From JAVVWB01 sp036652335 (GTDB lineage: Bacteria; Synergistota; Synergistia; Synergistales; Synergistaceae), in NCBI GenBank assembly GCA_036652335.1, contig JAVVWB010000006.1:1-64000 (forward strand): a DNA stretch of 64,000 nucleotides, given 5' to 3'. Of this stretch, positions 1 to 7,984 are shown piece by piece. The position numbers were made by a program, and so were the translations under genes. Position 1 is the stretch's first letter; each line of letters opens with the position of its first letter. The notes under the pieces were generated by a model. That model saw only the letters and a list, made by a program, of their open reading frames with translations, searched no databases and had not been told where the DNA came from.

Positions 1-71
<71 letters not shown>

Positions 72-96
72 ACTTTTTAGTGATGAATAATGAGAA

Positions 97-171
97 TGGT
101 GGGCGAAACAGGGATCGAACCTGTGACCACCTGCGTGTAAGGCAGGCGCTCTACCGCTGAGCTATCCGCCC
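97..171 (-). tRNA. tRNA-Val(TAC)
   Basis: Complete cloverleaf on the minus strand: acceptor GGGCGGA pairs with TTCGCCC, anticodon stem CCTGC/GCAGG encloses loop CTTACAC with anticodon TAC, and the T arm is ACAGG-TTCGATC-CCTGT. Discriminator A and the 3' CCA are encoded (97-99). First gene of a Val-Asp tRNA transcript. Confidence 0.97.
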
Positions 172-209
172 GATTAACTCATTGCGTAGTATCAGCTACA
201 ACAGTGGAT

Positions 210-237
210 ATTATACTGAATTTTTAAAATATGTCAA
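210..237 (-). promoter_or_regulatory. tRNA-Val/tRNA-Asp promoter
   Basis: On the minus strand a perfect -35 TTGACA (232-237) and a perfect -10 TATAAT (210-215) are separated by 16 nt and lie about 38 nt upstream of the mature tRNA-Val 5' end. This is a consensus housekeeping sigma-70-type promoter, as expected for stable RNA. Confidence 0.88.
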
Positions 238-326
238 CACCTATTTTTTATAAATTTTAAATTTGCTCATTTAAGTCGTTTTATAGGGCTTTTTAAATTT
301 TACAAAAGAATTGCCCATTAGCTAAC

Positions 327-1259
327 TCATTCCGTTTTTAATGTTACAAATTCAGCATTTATATTTTTATATTCTTTTTCAAGTTCTTTCAAGAATTTTA
401 TTGTTTCAGGTCTAAAATGACATATCAAAACAAGAGTACTCCGTCTACTATGTTTAAGTATCTTGTAAAACGTTGATTTAATAGTACCTTTATCAGCTAC
501 TACATCTAAAAAACCATTGTTCTTATATGCCACAACACCATTTTCAATTGCTTTATCATAAGCAATTGATTCTTTTATTGTATTGCTATCAACAAAAATT
601 AGTCCCCTTGATTTAATTTCTTCCATCACAGGCTGCATAGTCTCTTCGTGTGATGTAGCTAAAGACCCCCTATGATTGTTCAACCCAATCGCACCTGGAA
701 GTATCTCAAATGAACCACTTATTTTATCTTTAATTTCTTGTGAATTCATTTTTATTCCTATCACATACTTGCTTTTTTCCTTATCATATATAGATTGCAT
801 AGGCATGTGAACTAGGTAAGGTATGTTATTTTCATCAGCTATTTCAGCAAATAATCTAGAGTTCTTCTCATAAGGGATAATAGCCCACGTCAAAGGCATT
901 CTAATTTGAGCAACTGATTTAGCGTATTCGGAGTTGATTCCACCATCATCAACTATTATTATAATTTTTTTAACAGTCTTTCCTGCTTTAATTATGTCAG
1001 TTATTTGAGCATTGTCAGAAGATAGAATCTTATCCCGTTCTTCTATTGTTTTTTTTTCTATTAGTTCTTCTTCAGTGTATTCCTTATTTTGAAGTTCAAT
1101 CTTTTTTTCTATATTTATATCTTTTTTAATATTTGTGATTTCTTTAATTTTTTGAGTACACAACAAAAGAACAAGAGACAGGACAATAGCGATTATCACT
1201 ATTATCCATGTCAGTTTTATTAATTTAGTTTTTGGTGATTTTTTATAATGTTTTTCCAT
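327..1259 (-). CDS. Divergent polysaccharide deacetylase family protein (YibQ-like)
   Basis: A 310-residue protein with one N-terminal membrane anchor (about residues 14-34, following a Lys-rich cytoplasmic end), a charged linker to about residue 90, and an extracytoplasmic domain of the divergent polysaccharide deacetylase type (Pfam family Polysacc_deac_2; YibQ in E. coli). Visible family signatures are IIIVDDGG near residue 100, PLTWAIIPY, PYLVHMPMQ, GLNNHRGS and LICHFRPET. The family adopts a NodB-like fold but its substrate is unsettled. It is the last gene of the ftsE-ftsX-envC-like-ctpA run, 14 nt downstream of ctpA; yibQ also follows envC in E. coli, which supports a cell-wall role. 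ATG start with only a weak upstream purine stretch. Confidence 0.85.
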   Translation of the reverse strand: MEKHYKKSPKTKLIKLTWIIVIIAIVLSLVLLLCTQKIKEITNIKKDINIEKKIELQNKEYTEEELIEKKTIEERDKILSSDNAQITDIIKAGKTVKKIIIIVDDGGINSEYAKSVAQIRMPLTWAIIPYEKNSRLFAEIADENNIPYLVHMPMQSIYDKEKSKYVIGIKMNSQEIKDKISGSFEILPGAIGLNNHRGSLATSHEETMQPVMEEIKSRGLIFVDSNTIKESIAYDKAIENGVVAYKNNGFLDVVADKGTIKSTFYKILKHSRRSTLVLICHFRPETIKFLKELEKEYKNINAEFVTLKTE

Positions 1260-1273
1260 TATATTTTTGCCAT

Positions 1274-2470
1274 CTAATTACCCTGTGAAGCAATTTTATT
1301 CTTTAAGACAGAAAGTCCTTTCTGTAACTGAACATCTTCTTTTTTATTCTTCTTTACCTCTCCACTCATCTTTACATGTGGTTCTAACCCTTTGTGGTCT
1401 ATAACATACCCTGAAGGGGTCGTATAGCGAGCAATTGTAATATAGACACCAGAACCATCAGGAAGATTAAACAAGGACTGTACAGATCCCTTTCCAAATG
1501 TTTTCATGCCTACAATTGTTCCTCTTTTGTGGTCTTTTATTGCGCCGGCAAGAATTTCTGCTGCACTTGCACTACCCTCATTTACCAGTACAACTATAGG
1601 CAATTTTGTTGCGTGTCCTTCGTTTACATATAAAGTCTCATTCGCTTTTTCGAAACGTCCCTTCATCCCCACTACTACACCCTTATTTATGAATTGAGAT
1701 GTGACATTTACACACACATCCAAGAGACCGCCAGGGTTGTTTCTCAAATCCAACAAAATTCCTTTTGCTTTTTTATTCTCAGCTATTTTCATTATTTCTT
1801 TTAATTCACTATCTGTTTTTAACATAAACTGATTAATCTTTATGTAGGCAATGTCGTTTATCATTTCTAATCTTACACTTTTAATTTTTATTACTTCTCT
1901 AACTATTGTGAATGGAATCAGTTTGTCAGCTTTCTTTCTTTTTACTAATATTTTTACTGCTGAACCAGCTTCACCTCTTAAAAGTTTTACAACTTCTTCA
2001 CTTGTCATTCCATATGCATTTTTGTCACCAATTCTAACTATCTCATCCAATGGTTTAATTCCGACTTTATCAGCAGGAGTATTTTCTATTGGGGTAATTA
2101 CCGTAGTTTTCCCTTCTCTAGTTGTTATATAGATTCCAAGACCACCATATTCCCCTTCCATTTCCGTTTGTTCTTCCTTTAATGTTTCTGGTGATACATA
2201 ACGAGTAAATGGATCACCAACAGAATTTACCAAACCTGTCATAGCACCATAGTACATTTTATCATCAACTATTTTATCTTTTTTATCACCATCAACTTGA
2301 TATGTAGACAAAGCTAACTTAACCTGTTTTATTATTGAAAGTTGTTGTGGTGTAAACGGTAGTGCCGTTGTCCAATCAGAACTTATAGCTTTAGGTACAT
2401 TGTACATTGCAACACTAAATACTATGCCTATTATAATTCCAGCCAATAAATTTTTAATTTTCTTAATCAT
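1274..2470 (-). CDS. ctpA: S41 family C-terminal processing peptidase (CtpA/Prc-like)
   Basis: 398 residues: an N-terminal signal anchor (about 5-27), a helical lead region, a PDZ domain (about 105-185, GGLGIYI ... NTPADKVGIKPLDEIVRIG) and an S41 peptidase core. The serine/lysine catalytic pair is visible: serine in GSASAAEI and, 25 residues later, lysine in FGKGSVQ; the LRNNPGGLL strand is also typical. Such proteases cleave periplasmic or envelope proteins at their C termini and often regulate cell-wall hydrolases. Translation follows a GAGGG site about 10 nt upstream of the ATG. It lies between an EnvC-like factor and the YibQ-like gene, suggesting turnover of a component of the division-hydrolase machinery. 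Confidence 0.93.
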   Translation of the reverse strand: MIKKIKNLLAGIIIGIVFSVAMYNVPKAISSDWTTALPFTPQQLSIIKQVKLALSTYQVDGDKKDKIVDDKMYYGAMTGLVNSVGDPFTRYVSPETLKEEQTEMEGEYGGLGIYITTREGKTTVITPIENTPADKVGIKPLDEIVRIGDKNAYGMTSEEVVKLLRGEAGSAVKILVKRKKADKLIPFTIVREVIKIKSVRLEMINDIAYIKINQFMLKTDSELKEIMKIAENKKAKGILLDLRNNPGGLLDVCVNVTSQFINKGVVVGMKGRFEKANETLYVNEGHATKLPIVVLVNEGSASAAEILAGAIKDHKRGTIVGMKTFGKGSVQSLFNLPDGSGVYITIARYTTPSGYVIDHKGLEPHVKMSGEVKKNKKEDVQLQKGLSVLKNKIASQGN

Positions 2471-2494
2471 TTGTCCATGTCCCTCTACTCTTTA

Positions 2495-3703
2495 TTATCT
2501 AAGATATCCCATAGGATTTACAGCATTTCCATTCACTCGTACTTCAAAATGTAAATGGTTCCCGGTTGCAACTCCAGTTGAACCTATATTGCCAATAATT
2601 TCGCCTCTGCGTATTTTTTGTTCATCGCGACAGACAATCTTTGACAAGTGTGCATACACTGTAGTCAAGTCTCCACCATGGTCAATAATTATTACCTGAC
2701 CATATCCTCGCATCCATCCTGTGTAAAGGACCTCTCCAGCATTCGCAGCATATACTGGAGTTCCATGAGGTGCTGCTATGTCTAAACCTGTATGAGTTGT
2801 TTTCGTTTTAAACACAGGGTGTATTCTAGTCCCAAAGGTACTTGTTATTCTACCTTGAGCTGGCCACTGAAGACGCCCTCCTTTATAATATACAACTTGA
2901 GGCTGTCCCTTATTTTTTTGGGCATTAAGTCGACGTTTTTGATCTATCAACATCCTTACTTTTGCCTGTAATTCTTTCGATGCTTTTAGAAATTCTCTTT
3001 GTTGAGCAAGATATTCTTCCTTCTCTTGTCTTACTCTTCTTAGTATCTGGTTTCTTTCTTCAGCTACATTTTTAAGTTCTTTCCCTTTTTCTTTTAGTTC
3101 TTCTCTGTGTTCCTCATATTTTCCTTTTTCAGATTTCAGTTTGTTATGAATTTTAGTTAAAGTATTAACTTCATCATCCAAAGTTGAAATTAATCGCTGA
3201 TCTTCTTTAGCAATTTTTGATAACAAATACGAGTTATTTAATACATCTAAAGCACTATTTGACGAAAGGAGTAAGTTAAATTCGGTTATTCCACCAAATT
3301 TATATATTGTAATCAGTCTTTCTCGCAACAGCACCTTAATTTTCTCTATCTCTTGCTCCCTTGTGTATATGTCACGAGTCAATTTAGATATATTGTTTTG
3401 TACTCTAACAACTTTCAAGTTTACAACATTCACTCTCTGTTGAGTCAATGTTATTCTTTGGCTTAAAACTTCTATCTGTTGCGTTACGTGTTTTTCTTTT
3501 TTATTTGTCTCTGATATTTTTTTATTTGTGTTTTTTATTTGTTTTTGTAATTTGTCGTATTCTTCTTCTTGCCTTCGTATTTGCTCTTCAATTTCCTGAG
3601 CTTTGTCAGAGCTCTCAATGGCTGGTATATTCATAGAAAGAAGATACATTAAAACCAATAACAATATAATAGCAATCTTAGATGATGATTTTATGAGACC
3701 CAT
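2495..3703 (-). CDS. EnvC-like M23/LytM murein hydrolase activator
   Basis: 402 residues: an N-terminal hydrophobic export segment (about 10-27), a long coiled coil (about 30-255, rich in EEQIRRQEEEYDKLQKQIK-like heptads) and a C-terminal LytM domain (about 285-400). The LytM domain keeps metal-binding motifs HTGLD and HLHFEV and a YAHLS segment, so unlike E. coli EnvC it may still be an active endopeptidase. The architecture (coiled coil plus LytM, directly after ftsX) is that of hydrolases or activators controlled by the FtsEX ABC complex at the septum. The start codon ATG follows a weak GGTGA; the gene is 16 nt downstream of ftsX. Confidence 0.9.
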   Translation of the reverse strand: MGLIKSSSKIAIILLLVLMYLLSMNIPAIESSDKAQEIEEQIRRQEEEYDKLQKQIKNTNKKISETNKKEKHVTQQIEVLSQRITLTQQRVNVVNLKVVRVQNNISKLTRDIYTREQEIEKIKVLLRERLITIYKFGGITEFNLLLSSNSALDVLNNSYLLSKIAKEDQRLISTLDDEVNTLTKIHNKLKSEKGKYEEHREELKEKGKELKNVAEERNQILRRVRQEKEEYLAQQREFLKASKELQAKVRMLIDQKRRLNAQKNKGQPQVVYYKGGRLQWPAQGRITSTFGTRIHPVFKTKTTHTGLDIAAPHGTPVYAANAGEVLYTGWMRGYGQVIIIDHGGDLTTVYAHLSKIVCRDEQKIRRGEIIGNIGSTGVATGNHLHFEVRVNGNAVNPMGYLR

Positions 3704-3719
3704 AATATTTTCACCAAAC

Positions 3720-4604
3720 CTAAACTGGTTTCATTGCTTTTCTGACAAATCCATCCACAGCAAATAGACTTGATATTAGGCTCAAAGTCGTTCCAGCTGA
3801 AATTAACATAAATGCCAATTTCAAACATATACGAGGCGAGTCAATAAGAGGCAAAAAGGGTAACATATCTTTTATTTTATCGATCGCAGAATAATAAAAG
3901 AATCCTATCAAGATAGAAGATAGAACTGTTCCTAGTATACCAAGAATAAAACCCTGGATTATAAAAGGCATCGCAACGTATGTAGTAGTTGCACCAACTC
4001 TTAACATTACATTGATTTCCTCCTCGCGAGAGTATACAGAAATCTTAATTGTGTTAAAAAGCACAATAGAACTAGTGGCTATGGAAATAATAAGCAGAAT
4101 CAACGCAAACTTTTCCAGAAATCCGGAAACTTTCGTTAGCTTTTCAGCAAGGTGTCCCGGATAAACTATATCATTTATTTCTTTTATAGAAATAAGGTCT
4201 CTCGCGACATCAGCGACATAGCTAGATTTTTTTACTCTTACTTCTATACTTACTGGCAATGGATTTTCGCCAAGCAACATTACCGCCTTTGATTGTGAGC
4301 CTATCCTTGAACGTAATTTTTCTAAAGCCATTTCTTTCGTAATTATATTTACTTCTTTAACGTATGGGATAGCACGTGCTTGTTTGCTTATAGCATTGAC
4401 ATCAGCATTTTCGTTAACATATGCACTTATTGAAACTTGATCTTCTAATGACTTAACAATGTTTTTCATATTTAGTAAAAATAGTGCACTTGAACCAATT
4501 ATAAAAAACACTGTCATCGCCGTAAATATCGTAAGAAAACTCATTCCGGCGTGTCTTACCACCAAACGAACACCATCTCTTAGTACGTATCTAAAACTAG
4601 ACAT
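3720..4604 (-). CDS. ftsX: Cell division protein FtsX
   Basis: About 294 residues with the FtsX plan: a short cytoplasmic N terminus, TM1 (about 25-45), an extracellular domain (about 50-155), then three TM helices (about 170-195, 215-240, 265-285). FtsX couples FtsE ATP hydrolysis to activation of periplasmic wall hydrolases. I chose the ATG at 4604: it overlaps the ftsE stop by 8 nt and has GGGAGGA about 11 nt upstream; a GTG 30 nt further upstream would add ten residues but lacks a ribosome site. Partner of the neighbouring ftsE and EnvC-like genes. Confidence 0.92.
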   Translation of the reverse strand: MSSFRYVLRDGVRLVVRHAGMSFLTIFTAMTVFFIIGSSALFLLNMKNIVKSLEDQVSISAYVNENADVNAISKQARAIPYVKEVNIITKEMALEKLRSRIGSQSKAVMLLGENPLPVSIEVRVKKSSYVADVARDLISIKEINDIVYPGHLAEKLTKVSGFLEKFALILLIISIATSSIVLFNTIKISVYSREEEINVMLRVGATTTYVAMPFIIQGFILGILGTVLSSILIGFFYYSAIDKIKDMLPFLPLIDSPRICLKLAFMLISAGTTLSLISSLFAVDGFVRKAMKPV

Positions 4605-5286
4605 GAAGACTATATCCTCCCAAATTTTCATCACGAATTATTCTACCTCTATGCAGTTCTACAACTCTTTTTTTGTAAGTGTCAACAATATAATCATTAT
4701 GTGTTGACATAAGGACAGTTGTGCCTGCCTCGTTTATTTCAAATAGAAGCTGCATTATTGAGTCTGCTGTATTATTATCTAAATTTCCTGTCGGCTCGTC
4801 TGCTAATAAAAGTGATGGCGCATTTACTATAGCCCTTGCTATAGCAAGCCTTTGCTGTTCTCCACCAGACATTTGAGCTGGGTATAGACTTCTTCTACGC
4901 CATATACCAACTGTTTTCAAAACATCTGTTGTACGTTCTATGATTTCATTCTGGGAGATACCCATAACCTCCATAACAAAAGCAACATTCTCAAATGCAG
5001 TTAAGGTGGGAAGAAGCATAAAGTCCTGAAAAACGACCCCTATGTTTCTCCTAAATATAGATAATTCAAATTTACTTATCTTTCTTAACATTCTGCCACC
5101 TACAGAGAGATTGCCTTTAGACGGAGTAACGTCTCCCATAATACATTTCATTAAAGTTGTCTTACCTGAGCCCGTTTCTCCGACCAAATAAACAAACTCT
5201 CCCTGGGCCACCTGTAGATATATATCTTCTAAAGCAATAATATCTGGTTCAAAATATTTCGTAACACCTGAAAACTGTACATCCAT
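4597..5286 (-). CDS. ftsE: Cell division ATP-binding protein FtsE
   Basis: 229-residue ABC ATPase. Walker A is GETGSGKT (residues 36-43), the signature is MSGGEQQRLA, and Walker B is LLLADEPTGNLD, followed by a switch histidine in MSTHND. FtsE binds FtsX at the inner face of the membrane and powers periplasmic hydrolase activation. An AGGAGG lies 11 nt before the ATG. It follows the transketolase-like gene by only 8 nt, so it belongs to the csaB-containing operon. Confidence 0.95.
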   Translation of the reverse strand: MDVQFSGVTKYFEPDIIALEDIYLQVAQGEFVYLVGETGSGKTTLMKCIMGDVTPSKGNLSVGGRMLRKISKFELSIFRRNIGVVFQDFMLLPTLTAFENVAFVMEVMGISQNEIIERTTDVLKTVGIWRRRSLYPAQMSGGEQQRLAIARAIVNAPSLLLADEPTGNLDNNTADSIMQLLFEINEAGTTVLMSTHNDYIVDTYKKRVVELHRGRIIRDENLGGYSLHV

Positions 5287-5294
5287 CCCTCTAT

Positions 5295-6242
5295 CTACCT
5301 CCTTCTAAGTGCGTACACTTGAGTTGCAGCGTTTACTATCTCTCGCCATGTTAATCCGTAATATTCCCTAACCTCATCTAAGTTACCTGCACTCACTACC
5401 TGTTCGTCTACTGCAACAAATCTTACTGGGACAGGGTATGTTTGAGACAAACACGAGGAAACTGCAGCGAATAAGCCACCAATCACACTATGCTCTTCCG
5501 TAACTACACAGCATCCAGTCTTCCTAACAGAAGCAAGTAAAAATCTCTCAGAGAAAGGTTTTATTCTATAACAGTCAATTATTTCCGAACTAATACCTCT
5601 TTCAAGTAAAACCTTCGATGCTTTCAGTGCTTCCTCAACCATGTTACCACAAGCACAGATGGTAACATCACTGCCTGTGGACAATATCCGAGAGCCTCCG
5701 TGATGGACATCACCTATGTTAATTGCATTCTCATCTTGCTTATCCTCTGTACTAAGTTTAATATAAACAGGCCCTTTATAGCTACATAAAACACTGTTTT
5801 TTTCGTCAAAAAAACAAGGTGTTGAGGGAACAAGGACATTCATTCCAGGAATTGTTCTCATCAAAGAAACGTCCTCTAATATATTACTCATAGCCCCATC
5901 ATTGGGCATCGCTAGTCCTGCATTAGCTACAGCAATACTTACAGGTAAAGACGAAAAAGCCAATACGTTCCTTATCTCAGCATAGCCTGAGACCAATATA
6001 TCAGCTGATTCTGCTATTATCCAAGGTCTTTTCCCTGACAGAGCTAAACCTGCAGCTGCAAGTATTAAATCCTTGTTAGATGGCATAGGTAGAAACTTTT
6101 TGTCATCAGAAATATTTTTAACTAATGTACTTTCTTTTGCTTTTTCTGTTGCAAGTAAAATAAAATCATCTCTTTGTGAGGCATAAGTCATTATGTACTT
6201 GGTAAATGCACTCCACATGTTATTTTTATTATCTGTCAACAT
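5295..6242 (-). CDS. Transketolase C-terminal-subunit-like protein, catalytic residues missing
   Basis: 315 residues spanning the pyrimidine-binding and C-terminal domains of split transketolases; the C-terminal half is well kept (ICACGNMVEEALKA, TEEHSVIGG, a YPVP segment). In the first half the segment that reads G-I-A-E-Q-N-M in active enzymes reads PSNKDLI (residues 54-60), putting Lys57 where the glutamate that activates thiamine diphosphate belongs. The conserved D-G-[AP]-[ST]-H motif reads DGAMS (115-119), losing the histidine. The gene starts at ATG 6242 with GGAGG 7 nt ahead and lies 42 nt after its N-subunit partner. I see a probable pseudoenzyme; the ancestry is clear, the function is not. 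Confidence 0.8.
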   Translation of the reverse strand: MLTDNKNNMWSAFTKYIMTYASQRDDFILLATEKAKESTLVKNISDDKKFLPMPSNKDLILAAAGLALSGKRPWIIAESADILVSGYAEIRNVLAFSSLPVSIAVANAGLAMPNDGAMSNILEDVSLMRTIPGMNVLVPSTPCFFDEKNSVLCSYKGPVYIKLSTEDKQDENAINIGDVHHGGSRILSTGSDVTICACGNMVEEALKASKVLLERGISSEIIDCYRIKPFSERFLLASVRKTGCCVVTEEHSVIGGLFAAVSSCLSQTYPVPVRFVAVDEQVVSAGNLDEVREYYGLTWREIVNAATQVYALRRR

Positions 6243-6284
6243 GTCTATCCTCCATAATCCACAGGGATCACAATAGCTGTTTAA

Positions 6285-6989
6285 TTAAAACACTTTTATT
6301 AAAACAAATTTTGATCTTTCCTTTGATGTAGTTACAAATGCACTTTCTAAGCTCTCTAAATTCGAATTATCAGAAATGGAAACCTCCCAATTAAGGTTTT
6401 CTACAAGAGAGAGAAGCTCCTCATCCTCTTTTATCCTATTTGTATCCGCTTTTGAAGAAATAACAATAAGCACAATATTAGAAAGTCCTATTGAGGAAAT
6501 TCTTTTAATCTCATCAAAAATTCTTTTCGTATTTTCTCTATTGTTAAGCACACAGTACACCTTAGATGAAGAACCTTTTTCATGCATCGACTGTGCAAAT
6601 GATGAAGCAATTACGAATTCGGATACTGATGAGATTAGAGGAATATTAATACCTGGGGTCGTCTTTACATTAGGTAAATATTGAAGAAAAGAACCTAATC
6701 TCGCAAAATTACACAATTCTTCGCTCGGGAAAAACCCTTTTTCTGCCAAAACAGCATATAAAAGGGGCGTTAATTCCTCATCACTAATAAATATATAGTC
6801 TTCTAACTTAATAAAATCCAATTCATTTTTATGAAGATTAAATACATTCCAATATAGATATACAAATATATCAACATAGTTTTCATAGTTAGCTTTTGGG
6901 GATACTTCTATTCTCTCCAACATATCTTTATAATTATTCTTTATTTTTTCACCCATGGAATTCATTAACTGTTTTTTTTCTAAGTTCAT
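6285..6989 (-). CDS. Transketolase N-terminal-subunit-like protein, lacking ThDP motif
   Basis: 234 residues, shorter than the usual 270-280 of split transketolase N subunits. Similarity is recognisable at LLYAVLAEKGFFPSEEL, FARLGSFLQ and KTTPGIN. The S-K-G-H motif is replaced by ISDEE (68-72), the glycine-rich S-T-G-S-L-G-Q-G-L loop by PLISSVSEFV (117-126), and the cofactor/Mg GDG by NNR (149-151); the downstream metal-ligand asparagine region reads VISSKAD. All ThDP and metal contacts I can locate are lost although the reading frame is intact. Its ATG overlaps the csaB stop (ATGA), implying tight coupling with csaB. Probably a retained pseudoenzyme partnered with the downstream C-subunit homologue. 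Confidence 0.72.
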   Translation of the reverse strand: MNLEKKQLMNSMGEKIKNNYKDMLERIEVSPKANYENYVDIFVYLYWNVFNLHKNELDFIKLEDYIFISDEELTPLLYAVLAEKGFFPSEELCNFARLGSFLQYLPNVKTTPGINIPLISSVSEFVIASSFAQSMHEKGSSSKVYCVLNNRENTKRIFDEIKRISSIGLSNIVLIVISSKADTNRIKEDEELLSLVENLNWEVSISDNSNLESLESAFVTTSKERSKFVLIKVF

Positions 6990-7984
6990 ATTTGCCTATC
7001 TCCAAATACAGCCATAAGGGCGATATTAAATGAGTTATATACATCTTGTGCATACTTGCTGTCATATAAATCGACCTTGCGTAAATCATGTAAACACGAC
7101 AAAGACGGTATATGATGTTCATTACAGAAAGTTTCAACCTTAGGATCATACTCAGCCGCAATAATATTTACCCCATACATCCAAGAAAGCACTATAAAGT
7201 GGAACCTCATCCCAACCGCTAAAGATGCATTCATTGCCAAAGAAGCAAAATCATTCTTATCTTTAATAAGTACAATCTTTTTTACTTTAATTCTATCTTG
7301 TTCAGTATATTTTTTTATAATCTCGAAATCTTCCTGTGAAAAAGCGACTCCGATAATTTCTTTACCTACGCTATTTTTTACAACAAAATCTACAAGATCA
7401 TGAGCCAATGATTCATATCCAGGACGAATATTGAATAAAACAGTATCACGGGCAGAAAAATTAATCGTGTTAACTGGGAAAGATAATACTAAATCAGGTG
7501 CAATAGAAACATTTGCCCCCCATTTACTTAAAAGACTATAAGATTTTACATCTCTTGCTACAACATTTATACATGACTTAAATGCATTTTTTGTAAAGTT
7601 ACGCGAGACATTTCTCTTTAAAGGACCAACAGACTGCCCTACTGCCCATGGTTTTGCATGAGCTAGTTGTGCAAGTTTAATCATAAACCAATAGTACAAT
7701 ACAGACTTGATACTTGTAACATCCTGAAAAAGTCCGCCTCCACCTAAAAGAAAACTTTTGCTTTTAAGTAGTGTGTTGAAAATTCCTTTGACATTCCATC
7801 TGTTTATTGATTTAACGCCATATTTTTCTTCGGTTTCAGCTGGAGAATTAGATAAAATAACAATTTTTTCTTTAGATATCCCGCTCATTAGTAAGAGAGA
7901 AATTACAGCTTCAAGTAAAAGTTCATCTCCTAAATTACCAAAACCATAGTACCCTAATATTGCGATATCAAAAACCTTAGTCAC
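6986..7984 (-). CDS. csaB: Polysaccharide pyruvyl transferase CsaB
   Basis: About 332 residues with the polysaccharide pyruvyl transferase fold: an N-terminal AILGYYGFGNLGDELLLEA nucleotide-fold motif, LLGGGGLFQD, and GMRFHFIVLSW near the C terminus. CsaB adds pyruvate ketals to cell-wall-linked polymer, the ligand for SLH domains that tether S-layers or, in SLH-using diderms, the outer membrane. I placed the start at GTG 7984: it overlaps the DUF5693 stop by 8 nt and has AGGAG 10 nt upstream; starting at an upstream ATG (8047) would add a hydrophobic tail not expected for this enzyme. The next gene overlaps its stop by 4 nt. Confidence 0.9.
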   Translation of the reverse strand: MTKVFDIAILGYYGFGNLGDELLLEAVISLLLMSGISKEKIVILSNSPAETEEKYGVKSINRWNVKGIFNTLLKSKSFLLGGGGLFQDVTSIKSVLYYWFMIKLAQLAHAKPWAVGQSVGPLKRNVSRNFTKNAFKSCINVVARDVKSYSLLSKWGANVSIAPDLVLSFPVNTINFSARDTVLFNIRPGYESLAHDLVDFVVKNSVGKEIIGVAFSQEDFEIIKKYTEQDRIKVKKIVLIKDKNDFASLAMNASLAVGMRFHFIVLSWMYGVNIIAAEYDPKVETFCNEHHIPSLSCLHDLRKVDLYDSKYAQDVYNSFNIALMAVFGDRQI

